A stretch of DNA of 64,000 bases from Phytoseiulus persimilis (taxonomy: Eukaryota; Arthropoda; Arachnida; Mesostigmata; Phytoseiidae), in assembly GCA_037576195.1 (NCBI GenBank), contig CM075103.1:32200723-32264722 (forward strand). The letters are read 5' to 3'. Of the stretch, positions 30,673 to 41,960 are shown piece by piece; position 1 is the stretch's first letter, and each line of letters opens with the position of its first letter. The position numbers and the translations under genes were made by a program. The notes beneath the pieces are model-generated. The model did not search any database. It had not been told where the DNA came from and saw nothing but the letters and a program-made list of their open reading frames with translations.

Positions 30673-31249
30673 TTCCGACATGCGACGCTGCCTCACAGCC
30701 GACCGCCGTGCACCCTGGGACCGACTTAGCCATTTTTATTTCCATACAAATATTTGTTCGCCGTACTGCGGGCTGACACTTTACCTAGATACATGAATAT
30801 ATGTAGCGCCGTGGCGCTCCTCTCCAGATAATTTCACTGAACATGAAGCGATTCAGGAGTTCCGACCGGTGCGCTTGTGGCGCTCCCCGGCGGCCTACGG
30901 CCGAACTACCCGGAGAAGCTTCCACGAACGAGTCAAGACCCTGGGGTCCGACTACCTTTCGTGACACTCCAGCCGAACCGGGTTCCGGTTTTGACTAACA
31001 TGATGAATTAATCTTTCCACTCGTTGTACCCAGGGGCGTATTTCTTTTTGGGGGGGGGGGGGGGCGAGGATGTGATGATGATGATCATCATCTTCTCGAG
31101 ATTTTCATGACGCAATCAACATGGTTTTCAAACCTGTGAGACTTTCCTGATAAGACTGAATCTTTGTGGAACTTTTTCGTCCATTAAAGTAGAATACAAT
31201 CCACCCTCCCCAATATTATCGAAGAGTTTTGGGGGGGGGGCATGGAACG
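30673..31249. other. Flank of copia-A without genes
   Basis: It contains the repeat at 30798-30965 and G homopolymer runs near 31050 and 31232. No coding frame is recognisable. Confidence 0.5.
30798..30965 (+). repeat. 168-bp dispersed repeat, copy 1
   Basis: It is closely similar to 43325-43491, starting at ATATGTAGCGCCGTGGCGCT and ending at the same CGTGAC. It has no coding capacity. No target duplication or tail was found, so the class is unknown. Confidence 0.7.
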
Positions 31250-31289
31250 AAAATCATCGCGTACGCCGGAACCTTTCTTCTTCCCGAAT

Positions 31290-31921
31290 TTCTAACCGTG
31301 AGTGGTCCCGCGGCGTCAACCTCTGTCGTATGAAACGCCGGCACCGTGGCCACTCGGAACCCGGGCAGGTCCGGCATCTCTTCCGCCGCCGGTCGTGCTT
31401 TGAACCGATTTCACACCCGACACGCCGACAACGCCTTGCTAGCGGCACGACGTGCTCTCAGTACGAGGAACCGTGTTCTCAGCCGCTGTAGAATACCTTG
31501 CACCGCGCCGGCGTGCAGACACAACTGCTTATCGAGGCGGTCATTTCCTGCGAAATTCGAATGGTATCGAAAGATATGCCGCAACCACCTCGTCCTCTCC
31601 CGGGAGAATGACCGGATTCTTCACATCGAACGTGACATACTTGAGATTGCTCAACCTCGACCGACACCTGATGAGCCCGTCCGCATCCAGAAATTGGCTG
31701 AACTGGAAAATTTCGCTCTTTTTCGACAGCTCCTTGAGCCCCTGGCTGAGTTCTGCCCCAAAATGCTGGTGCTGTACCCGTTTGAACACTTCCCGTTCCG
31801 TAGCTTGCCATTTCGGCGCCGTGACCGTCTGCAACCATTGTGGTTTACAGGCCCTCCTGTTCCTTTTCCATCGAAAAACGTGCGCCAAGATTCTTATTGA
31901 TTTCGCCCATGACGACCTCAA
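31290..31921 (-). pseudogene. BEL-1 integrase N-terminal part
   Basis: One frame has the pre-integrase block (RILAHVFRWKRN, SQFLDADGLIRCRSRLSN). After a frameshift near 31540 another frame continues with the zinc-binding segment (LHAGAVQGILQRLRTRF and CRVCNRFKA) and the start of the core (EVDAAGPL). The core with its catalytic triad is missing. Confidence 0.7.
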
Positions 31922-31985
31922 GGGTATGGCTAGAGATTCTGCGTTTGCCGCGATTGCGCCAACGAAACACTGAGACCTTCTCTCG

Positions 31986-34118
31986 TTAGCAACCTCCCGC
32001 TCTAACTCGTCTGGATTCAGCGAATGATTTTTTCTTTCTTTTTTTTGTGTGAAGTGCGTTCACGCACACCACCAGTGGAGCGTCCACGAGCGCTGAGAAT
32101 CTCGAAACAAGATCGGCCGGATTGTCCGCTGTTCTGACATATCTCCACTGCCGTGCTTCCGAACTGCTCTGGATCTTCCTTATGCGGTTCTCAACGAAGC
32201 TCTTCCACCGCTCCGGTCGATCTCTAATCCAGGCTAGGACACACGCATCGTCGCACCAAAAGTTCACCGACACAAAAGGAATGTTCACCACCTCGCCTAT
32301 TTTCTTCGCGATTCTAGTGGCAACAATGGCACCCAGCAGCTCCAGCCTGTGGATGGATCATTCCTCCTTCAACGGTGCTACTCTGCCCTTCGCCATTATG
32401 AAGGCCACCTTCACATTACCCGGTTCAGCGATATCCCTCGCATAGGCTTCACAACCATAACCCAGCAAACTGGCATCGCAAAACACGTGTAGTTCCTGCG
32501 CGCTGGCGCAACTCCGCCCGACCATCTTACGAAAATTGCGCTCGACGCTGACTTCTTTCACATGGCCTAGGCGACCCGTGGTTTCCAAGTATTCCACTTT
32601 ATCCGCCCCGTCCAGCGGTGCGTCCTAATCTAACTTTTTCTGCCAGTACTTCTGGAGTAGCCTCTTGAACCCTAGCATTATCGGCGCGACGAGACCAATC
32701 GGATCGAATCCTTGACTGGCACCCTTCAGCAAAGCTCTCTTTGACGGAGAATCAGCCTTGAAGAACTCGATCGTCTTCGTCGCGTCTATATGCAGCGAAT
32801 CCGCTTTTTGATTCCATCGGACGCCCAGAAACTTGAAGTTCTCATCTTGGAAAGTAACGGTCGCATCGAGATATCTTGTTGTGATAAATTTACCGAGTTC
32901 CGCCGAATTGGTTGACCACTTTTTAAGGGGAAAGCAGCCCGACATAAACGACTCATTTAGCACCTCGACCACTCTCTGCCCCTGTTCGACATTCTGAGCG
33001 CCTGCCAGCAAATCGTCAGCGTAGAAATAATTCTTGACGAATTCCAAGAATGCTCGATGTTCTGGTCTCCGCGCGATATCATGCTCTCGGTGCAACCTGA
33101 TTCCCGCGCAGTGCCGAAACGGCGTCGAGATCAGACCAAACGACAACCGACACGATCGCATTTCACGAAACTTGGCTCTTGGATTCTTGCTGTTTCCCAA
33201 CGGCCACAGAAATCTCAGAAACTTCCTATGCTCTGGCGTGATTTTGAATTGCAAATACGCCCTTTCTATGTCTGCCGTTATGACGATCGGCAACTGGCGA
33301 AACTGCAACACCACCGCAATCAACTCCCCTATGAGATTTTCCCCCTGGAACAACACATCATTCAGGCCTGCCGCATTTCGTGATCGCGCACTGGCGTCGT
33401 TCACGACCCTGACTTTCATCTTTGAAGTGGCTGTAGCCTGTTTCTTGATTACTGCTAGCAACGGGGAATAATGAGACTGTTCTCCCAGCTCCGGAGGATC
33501 TGTGAGTTCTATGAACTCCTGCTCCAGCAGGTCCTGCATCTCTGCATCCACTGCTTCGAGCAACTGTGGATTCTTTCTCGCTTGGGCGAGAAAGCTCCTC
33601 AGCCGTCGTTCCGTGAGATCCCGATGGTCTCCTAAGATTTGAATGTTTGGCTTAAACGGCAACTGAATGACGTATCGACCATCCGGGTCTCTCGTTGTCG
33701 TTGATTCGAAAAACCGCCTGATCTCCTCATCCAGTGCTTCGTCATTCTCTTTGAAGTATGGTTCGATACCCATGACTTCCGTGTGCCAGAGGAATGAGAT
33801 GTCCTCCGGTTCGTATTTCGCGCGTACCGCAACCGCCAACGAATTCTCTGTTTCCCTTTTTGGTTCTTTTCCACCCGACCAAGCATCCCTCTTTTGTCTA
33901 ATGACCGACAATAATTGCGAGTCTGCTCGAGTCTCTTGCTGTTGTCCCGTTCCACACTGGGAATACCCGAACAACGTCTCGAACGCTACGAGACCCCCGA
34001 CTTTCTTTATGGACTGCCCAACAATTGGGTACAAAAAATCCACCCCGATGAGGATGTTAATCTCACTCGCCCATTGTCCTTCATTTCTGTCGGATATTGG
34101 GCTCAAGCCCCTACACAC
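31986..34118 (-). pseudogene. pol: BEL-1 reverse transcriptase and RNase H
   Basis: A single frame carries the BEL RT (VVNDASARSRNAAGLNDVLF, ITADIERAYLQFKI, active site YFYADDLLAGA, KWSTNSAELGKF). It then carries RNase H (LHVFCDASLLGYGCEAYA and VNFWCDDACVLAWIRDRPERW, with NPADLVSRF). It is interrupted by two nonsense codons: TAG at 32625-32627, where BEL proteins usually have Trp before Asp-x-Pro-Leu, and a stop at 32358-32360. The frame is otherwise maintained over 2.1 kb, so the decay is recent. Confidence 0.85.
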
Positions 34119-34390
34119 CCTGCCTCCGGCAAACAGCCTTCTACCACATTTGGCAACGCAGTGGCGTGTATGACCAAATGCTTATTCGAGAACCGACTCT
34201 TCAACGTGATCTCGACAATTCTTCCCTTGCATATTTTCGGCGCTGCTTGGCCCGCCGCCTGTAGGAAGAATTTATCCGTGCCCACCGATTTCGCCTTAAT
34301 AGCGTCCGCGAACCGATTTGAGATGAGCGTCTTCTGCGACCCCGTTTCTAACACGATCCTACCAACCGCTTCACAGTGGTTGCTCACCAC
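34103..34390 (-). pseudogene. BEL-1 aspartic protease
   Basis: The active-site segment reads RIVLETGSQKTLIS. BEL proteases have Asp before the Ser/Thr-Gly-Ser-Gln, and here the catalytic Asp is Glu, which should abolish activity. It overlaps the RT frame by 16 bases. Confidence 0.7.
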
Positions 34391-34946
34391 CTTGCGTACC
34401 CCGTGGGAAGCCGTCTTTCCGATACATTCGTTATCCTGATGGAATTCACGCTAGCACTCCCCATCGTTTGAGCCACAACCGGTGCCGACGCCGCGACATC
34501 TGCGTTTGATTTAACGCACAGGAACTCTAGATGTCTCCCCTTACATCTCGCATAAGGCGTGGCCTTGCACTTGTCGACCCGGTGATTACGGTTCAGGCAT
34601 TTGTAGCAGGCATTCTTCGTCGTTGCACATTTCCTGCGCTCCTCCTGAGACCTCGGCTTCCTACACTTATTCCTAGGGTGCTGCTCGGAACAAAAAATGC
34701 ACGCCCGATCTGCGGATTGATTTGTGGCATGAACTGCCAATGAGTGTTGGCTGCTCACAGCCCCGGTTGCACCGGCAACACTGAACCTATTGTTTTCTGC
34801 TCGCCGGAAAGGGTTGTTGCCTGAGGCGCCGCCGAAACGATTCCCCTTCATATTCTTTGGAGGACCTGCCGCATCCGCTATGCCTCTCGACGATAGCTTC
34901 AGCCGTTCGACTTGTTTTTTCTCCTCGGACGAAAAAGCGACCAACG
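34384..34946 (-). pseudogene. BEL-1 Gag C-terminus with zinc knuckles
   Basis: The frame starts with the EEKKQVERLKLSSRGIA block shared with BEL-2. It has three BEL-type fingers: CIFCSEQHPRNKC, CYKCLNRNHRVDKC, and a third whose first Cys position is Tyr (YARCKGRHLEFLC). The 5' end is cut at 34946 by the junction with gypsy-C. Confidence 0.8.
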
Positions 34947-34997
34947 ATGATTTGTTTTGCATCAAGGACTCCTATACAAGGAAATTGAAGGCCGAAC

Positions 34998-36434
34998 GTG
35001 GTTCCGAAGATACTGAGAAAAAACATATTGGTGCTGAATCACGATAAAGCTGGACACTTCGGAATGGAAAAGACGATGGAGTTGCTCAAGAGGAGATATT
35101 GGTTCCCGAAAATGAAGACGAACACGAAGTTCCATTTGCGAGCGTGCTTGGATTCCATCTATAACAAGGAGAAAAGTGGCAAGGCAGAAGGCCCCACGAA
35201 CATCATTCGATCGGAGAGACGACCATTTGAGAAGGTTTTCATAGATCACCTTGGACCACTGATAGAATCAAATAAGAAGGAACATATCATAGCGTTGGTC
35301 GACGGATTCACGAAACTCGTTCTTCTTGGAGCAGTGTCTAGAACCAAGACAAAAGAAGTGATCAAGTTCTTGAAGGACTTCTTCACAATGTATGGCAAGC
35401 CAGCGAAAATCGTCTCAGACAGAGGATCGGCATTCACATCGAAGGATTTCGAGGAACTGCTGAAGGAAAATGGAATCCCTCACGTCGAAATTAGCACACT
35501 ATTCGCATGTGCGAACGGTCAGGTGGAGCGCCCGAACAAGCAGATAGCTAGGTTGTTGAGATCCTCGTGTGAAAAGGAGGATCACAGCGATTGGTCATAC
35601 AAGCTGAAGGACGTGCAGGTTTGGCTGAACACAACTATGTCTAGGAGCTTAGGGAAATCCCCATTCGAGGTGTTACATGGATATTTGTCGCGAATAAATA
35701 ATCATGAACAAGTGTTTGAGGGGGTTCAGGAAAAGGTTTGGACACCCGCGGAGGAAATTCAGAACGAAATTAGGGGAGTTCTCAGGAAGAGTCAGGAACG
35801 GTATAAGTACTATAATGACTTGCGGAAGAGAATACACGTTCGCTTCAACGTAGGGGATGTCGTTTTCGTGAAACGGTTGCCAGTGCCAACGGGTCAGCCA
35901 ACCGAACTTCAGCGAGAGTTCAGGGGTCCCATGACCATAACCAAAGTCCTAGCCAAGGATTCGTACGAATTGATGGAGCTCGGAGCGAATCAAAACTACG
36001 TTTGCACAGCTCATAGTTCACAGTTGAAGTGGTTCCAACCGAACAACGAGGAAGACATCGAGGGAGATGAGGGGGACACAGAAGAGGAGGCGCAGAAGGA
36101 TGTCAACACAGGAGTCTCCAACGATATCTTGGACGAGATCGACACGCAGCCCATGGATTGGTCTTCTGTCACGACACCAAGACCACCGATGCGATTCGAA
36201 GTAGGGTACCGAGACAGGTCACAATTGTCATCGGAAGGAGATTCATCAGCGAATTCAGTGGAAGTGGAAGTGGAAGCGGACATTCAGACAGCACAGCATG
36301 GAAAACCCAGGAGAACGGTAGATCTAAATTCAGCAATCATAGAGTCTCCTGGCGAGGATAGAGGAGAACCTCAACGTAGGCAGCAGCCTTCTAGGCAGGT
36401 CAAGTTCAGACCCGGGTTCAGATACTCTAAGTAG
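34998..36434 (+). pseudogene. gypsy-C integrase, copy 1
   Basis: The frame opens at GTG (VVPKILRKNIL), so it is a fragment of a larger pol. It has the zinc region HDKAGHFGMEKT, then HLRACLDS, where gypsy-A has ACPEC: the second zinc Cys is Ser in both copies. Catalytic residues lie in IDHLGPL, VSDRGSAF and NGQVERPNKQIARL. A GPF/Y-type module and an acidic tail ending FRPGFRYSK follow. A frameshift lies near 34990, before this frame. Confidence 0.85.
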
Positions 36435-36688
36435 TTCTGTTGAGGACAACAGCGTGGGTAGGTGTGGCGAGCGATTAGGTATGAAGTAAACAATGCTGGA
36501 AAATCAGCTGGAAGAACAGCGGCAAGATTCGAATCAGGATGGAAATCGAGGCGCGAGAGGGGCGCGCAAGAAGATGAAGACCGTGACGTAAGAGGGCGCA
36601 GCGATCTATCTCGAGCTTCATCTCGGAAGAGCAACGGTCTTTCCTGTTTCGAACTTTGTCGGAGACACGCGCATCCGCATTCCGCGAC

Positions 36689-37342
36689 ATGAAATTCTGC
36701 GGAGCCTGCGTCGACAATAGGCATCAGGCAGGTTTCTCGGCCCGCGCGGCCCTGAGGCAACATGCATCTTGTGCCGAAGAGTGGGCCATTTCGGAAGATT
36801 ATGCCCGGAGCGACCTCTAGTGGGAAGCTCCAGGGCTGTGCAACAAGTGGAACCACGAGGTGAAGCCTCTGCGACGGCGAGGGAGCAGGAAGAGGATCCT
36901 GTTCGCACCACGGAGAAGAAACGAGGCACCGGAGGAACAAGCGTGAGAGCAGGCGGAGTTGACGGCGACAACGGAGGCGATCGATGATCTCTCTAGAAGG
37001 TTGGTGGAGATCCTGACGTGTTCGATCTGCCTCGAGGTGGCTGGACCCCCTGTGCAGCAATGCATCAACGGTCACGGGGTCTGCTCGCAGTGTCGGGCTC
37101 GGTTAGACAGGTGCGCACAGTGTCGGACGCCGTTGGAAGAGGGATTCCAGAGAAAACGCGCAGTCGAGGCGCTGGCCACGGGGATGACCTTTCCCTGCCG
37201 ACATAAGGAGTTTGGGTGCGTAGAGCGGCCCGAGTGGCAGCAGAAGGCCTCGCACGAGCGGGAGTGCCGGACGAGAGGGACGGAGTGCCAAAAAGAGAAG
37301 ATTCCAGCGTGGGCATTCTGCAGCATACAAGGTCGGATCTGA
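36689..37342 (+). pseudogene. gypsy-C third ORF, 5' part: zinc knuckle then SIAH-like RING and zinc finger, copy 1
   Basis: From ATG 36689 the frame reads CGACVDNRHQAG, matching the first finger of the gypsy-A third ORF. The knuckle CILCRRVGHFGRLC follows in a second frame. After a stop at 36944-36946 the first frame reopens with a C3HC4 RING (CSICLEVAGPPVQQC, NGHGVC, SQC, CAQC). A SIAH-type finger then follows (FPCRHKEFGCVER, SHERECRTRGTEC). The spacing and the FPC...GC...HE..C pattern are those of SINA/SIAH E3 ubiquitin ligases. No ATG precedes the RING in its frame. The frame changes mean either decay or splicing. Copy 2 has the same arrangement. Confidence 0.65.
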
Positions 37343-38237
37343 CAAAGGCGCAAGTGTCACATTTGAAACGGAAAGATTCGTGTAACTCGTAGTTGGGGTA
37401 TCGGAGGTGGGTAGAGTCGAGAGGAGTTGAGATTTGGGTTTCGGTGAGGGAAAGGAAGAAAGTGCGTTCGGTCTCAAGGTGTTAGTAGACTGAGGAAAGG
37501 TTGGAATGAAGGCCTCTGCTGTTGCAAAAGTGGATGGAGAGATTGCAACGTGGGGAGTTATTGGAGGCCGCGGAGGATGGGGTTCTTGGAGATGTGCTTT
37601 GGGTCATGGTAAGTTTAGAGTTGAGGAGGCAGAATGGAAGGGAAAATCATTCGCTGAAGGAACTCAACCGGGGACAACGCGGGAGACGTCCCCAGACCGC
37701 AGGTGGCGGTGCCTCGGCAGTACCCCCGAATCGACCCCCGAATAATCCTGCTCGATTCCCCTCCAGTCACGGGCTGGCAGAACAAGATCATCAGGATTAT
37801 GCACCACATGATGTGGCAGCCTCCCTATGCATCGGGTTCGGGCCACTGTACTGTATGGCGGTCAGTCCGCGAACGCTGTTTCACTGCTGTACCCTTTCCA
37901 CTGCAGGGGTCATAGGGGGCTCACGCATTGGGCCGGTCGAGTCCTCCCGCCATATGATAAGAAGAGTGAACATATGAGTAGGGGAGAAATGTGAGAAAGA
38001 GGGGAGAACGGGAAAGAGAAAGAAGGAAGCTTTCTAGTAGAGCGCGATAGGAAAGATAACCGGGTACCCTAGCCTGGTGACCGAACATGGCAGTGCCACT
38101 TTAGGTCATCAATAACATAGGGCGGTGGTTTCGCACCGGGCGACTGAGAATGTCTACCACCTTAAATAGAGGAGTGTCGTTGCCGAGGACCCAGCACGGA
38201 AGTCGGAGCTCACGCCGAAGGACGACACGGGCGCATC
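37343..38237 (+). other. Interval between SIAH-like RING and C-terminal parts
   Basis: After the RING frame ends, another frame briefly continues with SDLTKAQVSHLKRK, resembling the end of the SIAH finger region. Most of the rest has no recognisable domain. A strong donor (CATG|GTAAGT at 37609) and acceptor (CCTTTCCACTGCAG, ending 37906) would define a 298-bp intron. Confidence 0.35.
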
Positions 38238-38626
38238 ATGATTCGGGCGGATGCGCAGACGGAGTTCCGCATGCGTAGGATGAGCCGGCTAAACTACGAG
38301 GTCAGATGGATCTGGACCGAGCACGAGGAGTGGGTGGTGCTCAGACTCATGGTGGAGGCTGCGTGCGACCTTGTTGGTTCGAATTGGTTCTCAGCCAGAT
38401 GGTGCTGGGAACGGAGGAGCGAGCGTCAGCATTTCGAGGGCGCATTTCGGTCATGACGGCCCAAACGCAATTTATTTGGGAAGGGACGCCGTTGAGTTCC
38501 GATGTCGAGATCCGGGAAGCGGTTCAAGCCGGGTGCGGCTTCTACATCGACGGGCGAGGGATGATACGGCTCGACAATCCGCATCGCGGCGTCAATCGAA
38601 AGGATTCATCAATAAAAATATTGTGA
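38238..38626 (+). pseudogene. gypsy-C third ORF, 3' part: SIAH substrate-binding-domain-like, copy 1
   Basis: The useful frame (about 38372-38626, same frame as the RING) reads LSQMVLGTEERASAFRGRIS, then FIWEGTPLSSDVEIREAV, a Cys and SSIKI. SIAH substrate-binding domains have the same succession: a GT...A..F..R segment, WE-x-TP-x-S, and an Ile-rich last strand. The frame ends at 38626, where SIAH proteins also end. It lies downstream of the RING and SIAH finger, in the order of a SIAH protein. The identification is by eye and of moderate strength. Confidence 0.5.
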
Positions 38627-38758
38627 TAGATTAGTGTACGCTCGCGCACACCTGGAGTCATTATTCAGATAGGTAATTTATACTAGGGTTAGCTAGGATC
38701 GGAGAGATCCAGGTGAGCATATGCCAGGAGGCATAATGACTAGGGTAGCATGGTCATA

Positions 38759-39013
38759 TGTAACAGCCAGTTGGATTCTAAAGGAGAGCTAACTAGAATG
38801 TTCTCTGGGGATGCATGTCAGAAGCAGCAATGGCACCCGCGGCCGCGGACCGCGGTCTTCGGGTTCCCGTCTGTTGGGGAACCTGGCAACTGACTGCTTG
38901 TTCTCCGTATTGTGGACCACTGGCCCCTTGTCTAGCAGCTTTGCCTCTAGCAGCCTCCACAAGATGTGGAGCGACACCTGACTCGCAGGGCTAGGAAAGA
39001 TGTATTGGAACGG
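38759..39013 (+). repeat. TGTAACAGCC LTR-like sequence after gypsy-C, copy 2
   Basis: It starts after GTAGCATGGTCATA, which parallels the GTAGCGTGGTCGAA before the gypsy-A LTR, so it is probably the start of the gypsy-C 3' LTR. The first 73 bp match 1115-1187. The right end is undefined and runs into BEL-2. Confidence 0.5.
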
Positions 39014-40257
39014 TTGGCGCCGCCGAAACGATTCCCCTTCATATTCTTTGGAGGACCTGCCGGATCCGCTATGCCTCTCGACGATAGCTTCAGCCGTTCG
39101 ACTTGTTTTCTCTCCTCGGTCGAAAAAGAGACCAACGCCTCCAGCCTCGACTCACTTTCCACCTCTGGCTGAGCTCTGTATGCCCTGTCAAAATCTCTCC
39201 GCAAATCATACGTTAACGACTGCATTATCAACGTCGAAGCAAAGGCTGACATACCCTCGTAGCTGTTTCTCAACAGAACTAACGAATCGATGTTCTGTGC
39301 AAGATCTTCGACGAAGTCCACGAATTTGCGGTTTGCCACCGCCTCCCGCCTGAAGCTCCAGCCAGACCGGCTTATCACCGTGTTGACGTGCTGCTCCTCG
39401 GCCAGGACTATGTCGTCGAATCTGTCGTAGAGCGAATTTCTTGCGTCTTCGTAATTTTCAGCCGTGATGTCCCGACCTCCGAGGCATCTCGCTGCTCTAC
39501 CCGACAACGTCTTCAGCATGAGCTCGAATTTTTCCAGCGGATCCAGTGCCGATGAGTCCACTTGCAGCACGAATGCGTTCTTCCATCTTCGGAACCTCGT
39601 GGGATCGCCATCAAATCTCGGTATCCGCTCCAGAATATCCTTCCATGAGCTCCTTGGGCCCGGTGCCCTGTGTTCAAACGTGGAGTGGAAGCGTGTGTCT
39701 CTTCCCATGACGCTGTCGTGCTGGATCGAACCAGATTCTCGCCGGGACCCCGCGTTGTCGGAAGTCCCTGGCTCTAAGCTCCGGATGAATGCCCCGATCT
39801 CGAACTTCGCATCGGCGATCTTCAGCTCATAATCCATCGCTTCCGCAGCTTCCGCTTCCTGCACCTCATCCGAAAACAGCCTCGAGTCCACAACTCGCTG
39901 CGTCGCTCTGGCCAGCCGCTTTTCTTGTTCATCCAGAAAATTGGCTGCCTCCTTGGCATTTGCCCCTGCTTTCTCACAGGATCCCTGTTCAATCACGTTT
40001 TTGGTTCGCGTGATCGACCGGGTGACGAGGGCTCTGGCCAACGAGAGTTCCCGCTTCGGGCCTTCCAGATTTCCGCCCCGAATCTCTCGTCCCGACTGCT
40101 CGACATCCACTTTGTCGTCGATTGGCATCCTGCCACGATATTTCTTCGAACGTAAGTCGGAAATCTTTCCTCCGTGCGTGACCTTGTCTGACCTTGCTCG
40201 AGCGCTGGCTCTTCCGTGGATTTTTTTCTTAAACTTCTGACACCACTTGTCACGCAC
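39014..40257 (-). pseudogene. gag: BEL-2 Gag
   Basis: The open frame starts at GTG just after the LTR. The first ATG is 40128 (MPIDDKVDV). It has a charged coiled-coil-like N-terminus, then the BEL Gag core (RIPRFDGDPTRFRRWKNAF, EKFELMLKTLSGRAARCL) and ERKQVERLKLSSRGIADP. It is cut at about 39014. The last 120 bp before the cut overlap the homologous part of BEL-1 (34830-34946) but differ from it, so the two pieces come from different BEL copies. Confidence 0.8.
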
Positions 40258-40400
40258 TCGACAGAGTGATTATTGTTTATTGATAATACCGAATGAAGTG
40301 CATCCTCGACTGAACGCGTCGTGCTGCTTCTCCCGTGCGGTGGGCCCACCGCGCCTGCGCCGACCCTCCCCCGATTCCGGATAGATTCCCGCTAATTAGG
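40248..40400 (-). repeat. BEL-2 5' LTR, partial
   Basis: On the minus strand it contains ATTATCAATAAACAATAATC (a polyadenylation signal) and ends CGAGTGCGTGACA, followed by AGTGGTGTCAGAAG as a likely primer site. A related LTR lies at 60040-60257. The upstream edge is uncertain. Confidence 0.6.
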
Positions 40401-41960
40401 CGGATTTGGGAGCATAGCGTCTTCGACGTCTGCAACAAGCGCGAATCATGCGGCAGACCCTCCTCCACACCGTACATAGGGTACACGCTGCATCGGACCC
40501 CCCGCGATTGATTGATGGTTTGCTGATGATGGGAATGAATGGATAGGACATTCGATGCATGTCTCCAATCTCGATCAGCGTGGACGTTTGGGGACTCGAG
40601 CTGCGGGGATATAGAAAAGCGATCCTCCGCGCATTCCGAGCGGTCGCAGCCCCCTTCGCCGAAAGCTCGCTCAGCCTCAACTTAGCTCTTGGGCCGCTAG
40701 CTCGGCGATTCCTCACTCAATGCACGGAGTTAGGGAAGGAACTACCTTCCTTTCTACTCGTCGCTAGCGAATCATCACTGCCAGTGAAGGAGAGAGTGTA
40801 GGATTGAGGCGGGTCCGGAGACCCGCAATGAGGACGTCGTTGAGTTTTCCAAGTCGATCGACAATAATCACATGTCCGGGTGGTTCTCAAGCTTATCCTG
40901 TTGGCCCAAGGAGGGTAACGGAGGTTGCCTGTGCTAGAGCCATCGGAGCTTGAGCTTCCCCCATTGAGCTCATCGGTTCTGCCTAACTTCGCTACTCCAA
41001 TAACCCGCTGAATCAGCGGGGACCCATCCGGAGTCGGGAGAGTGTTTTATTCTGGCTTTTGAGTTTCTGGCATCTGAGAGTCTGGCATCTGAGTTTCTGG
41101 CATCTGAGGCTACGCCACTACAGAGGACTACGGTCGTTTTCGTTCTGTTGATTTCATTCTTCGATGCAGAAATAATCAGTGATGAGAATAATCTAATTCG
41201 ATGTCTCGGATTCGGAGTCTCGAGTTGAATACTCCTCTCCTTGCCTCGAGCAACAAGACCCGCAATAGAATCGGTAAGCCGGGTGTCTCTCGTCCACACC
41301 AATAATTTCCAATTAGCGCATGACATCCTTTTTCTTTGCATCTTTCATTCGATTTTCTTCTTCACATTCCAGTTCGGCTAATATGAAACGCGAGAAGTTT
41401 TTACCTCGTTTGAGAATCGAGACCTGCTTTGAAGGAGCGCCGAAATCTGTCGAGATTTCCATGGCATCACCGGGAATCCTGAGCCTCCGTTGCTCGGATA
41501 TCAAGAAAGTTTGTTTCGCTTTCAGAACAGAGTGAGCGAACGCTTTCAAGTTATAGATTGACCAGTCGATGGGAAACTCGCGGACGACTCCAGTCCGGCT
41601 GAGATATGAGTAATATGAGTGCCGAATCTGACATCATGCGATGTTCTGCGGCGGCTAATGTCGCACTGAGCTCATCTTTTGTGACGAATGACTGAATCTC
41701 ACAGAGGTGCACTTTCGTTGAATCTAGCTGGATGTGACAATCGCTTTCACTAGATGGGAGGAATCATCGGGTCTCATGACGTCGCATCGAAAGTCTCGAT
41801 CTAGGATCCCACAAAAGATATCAGGAGAAACTGCCGGATAGATTTGAAACGGACGTGTAGAACCCATGAACCCGAAAACCACTGATGTGCGGTAGAATCA
41901 AGAAGTACACAATTTCGTGAAATTAGCCGATTCTCCAACTCTCTGTGAGTCTCTGCTTCC
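40401..41960. other. No gene seen
   Basis: It holds a 15-bp unit repeated three times (41061-41108, TTTCTGGCATCTGAG type) and a GCGGGTC/GACCCGC hairpin (40809-40826). No coding frame is recognisable. Confidence 0.5.

Larger units (their letters stand above)
31250..34946 (-). mobile_element. Truncated BEL/Pao retrotransposon (BEL-1)
   Basis: On the minus strand the order is Gag knuckles, protease, RT, RNase H and the start of integrase. Both ends are missing: the 5' side is fused to gypsy-C at 34946/34947, and the 3' side stops within integrase near 31290. There are no LTRs. Confidence 0.88.
34947..38749 (+). repeat. 3.8-kb duplication, copy 1 (3' half of gypsy-C)
   Basis: It is collinear with 43998-47800 at a constant offset of 9051 bp, so there is no net insertion or deletion. 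It holds integrase, the third-ORF region and the 3' leader to the LTR. It is fused on the left to BEL-1. RT and RNase H are absent from this copy. Confidence 0.93.

Noticed and set aside
31346-31900. Plus-strand ORF of 184 codons
   Set aside because: It is a shadow of the BEL-1 integrase region, which reads as BEL protein on the minus strand.
37522-37977. 151-codon ORF between the RING and SIAH C-terminal parts
   Set aside because: No domain is recognised, it overlaps a candidate intron, and its composition changes half way. It is kept only as an unassigned interval.
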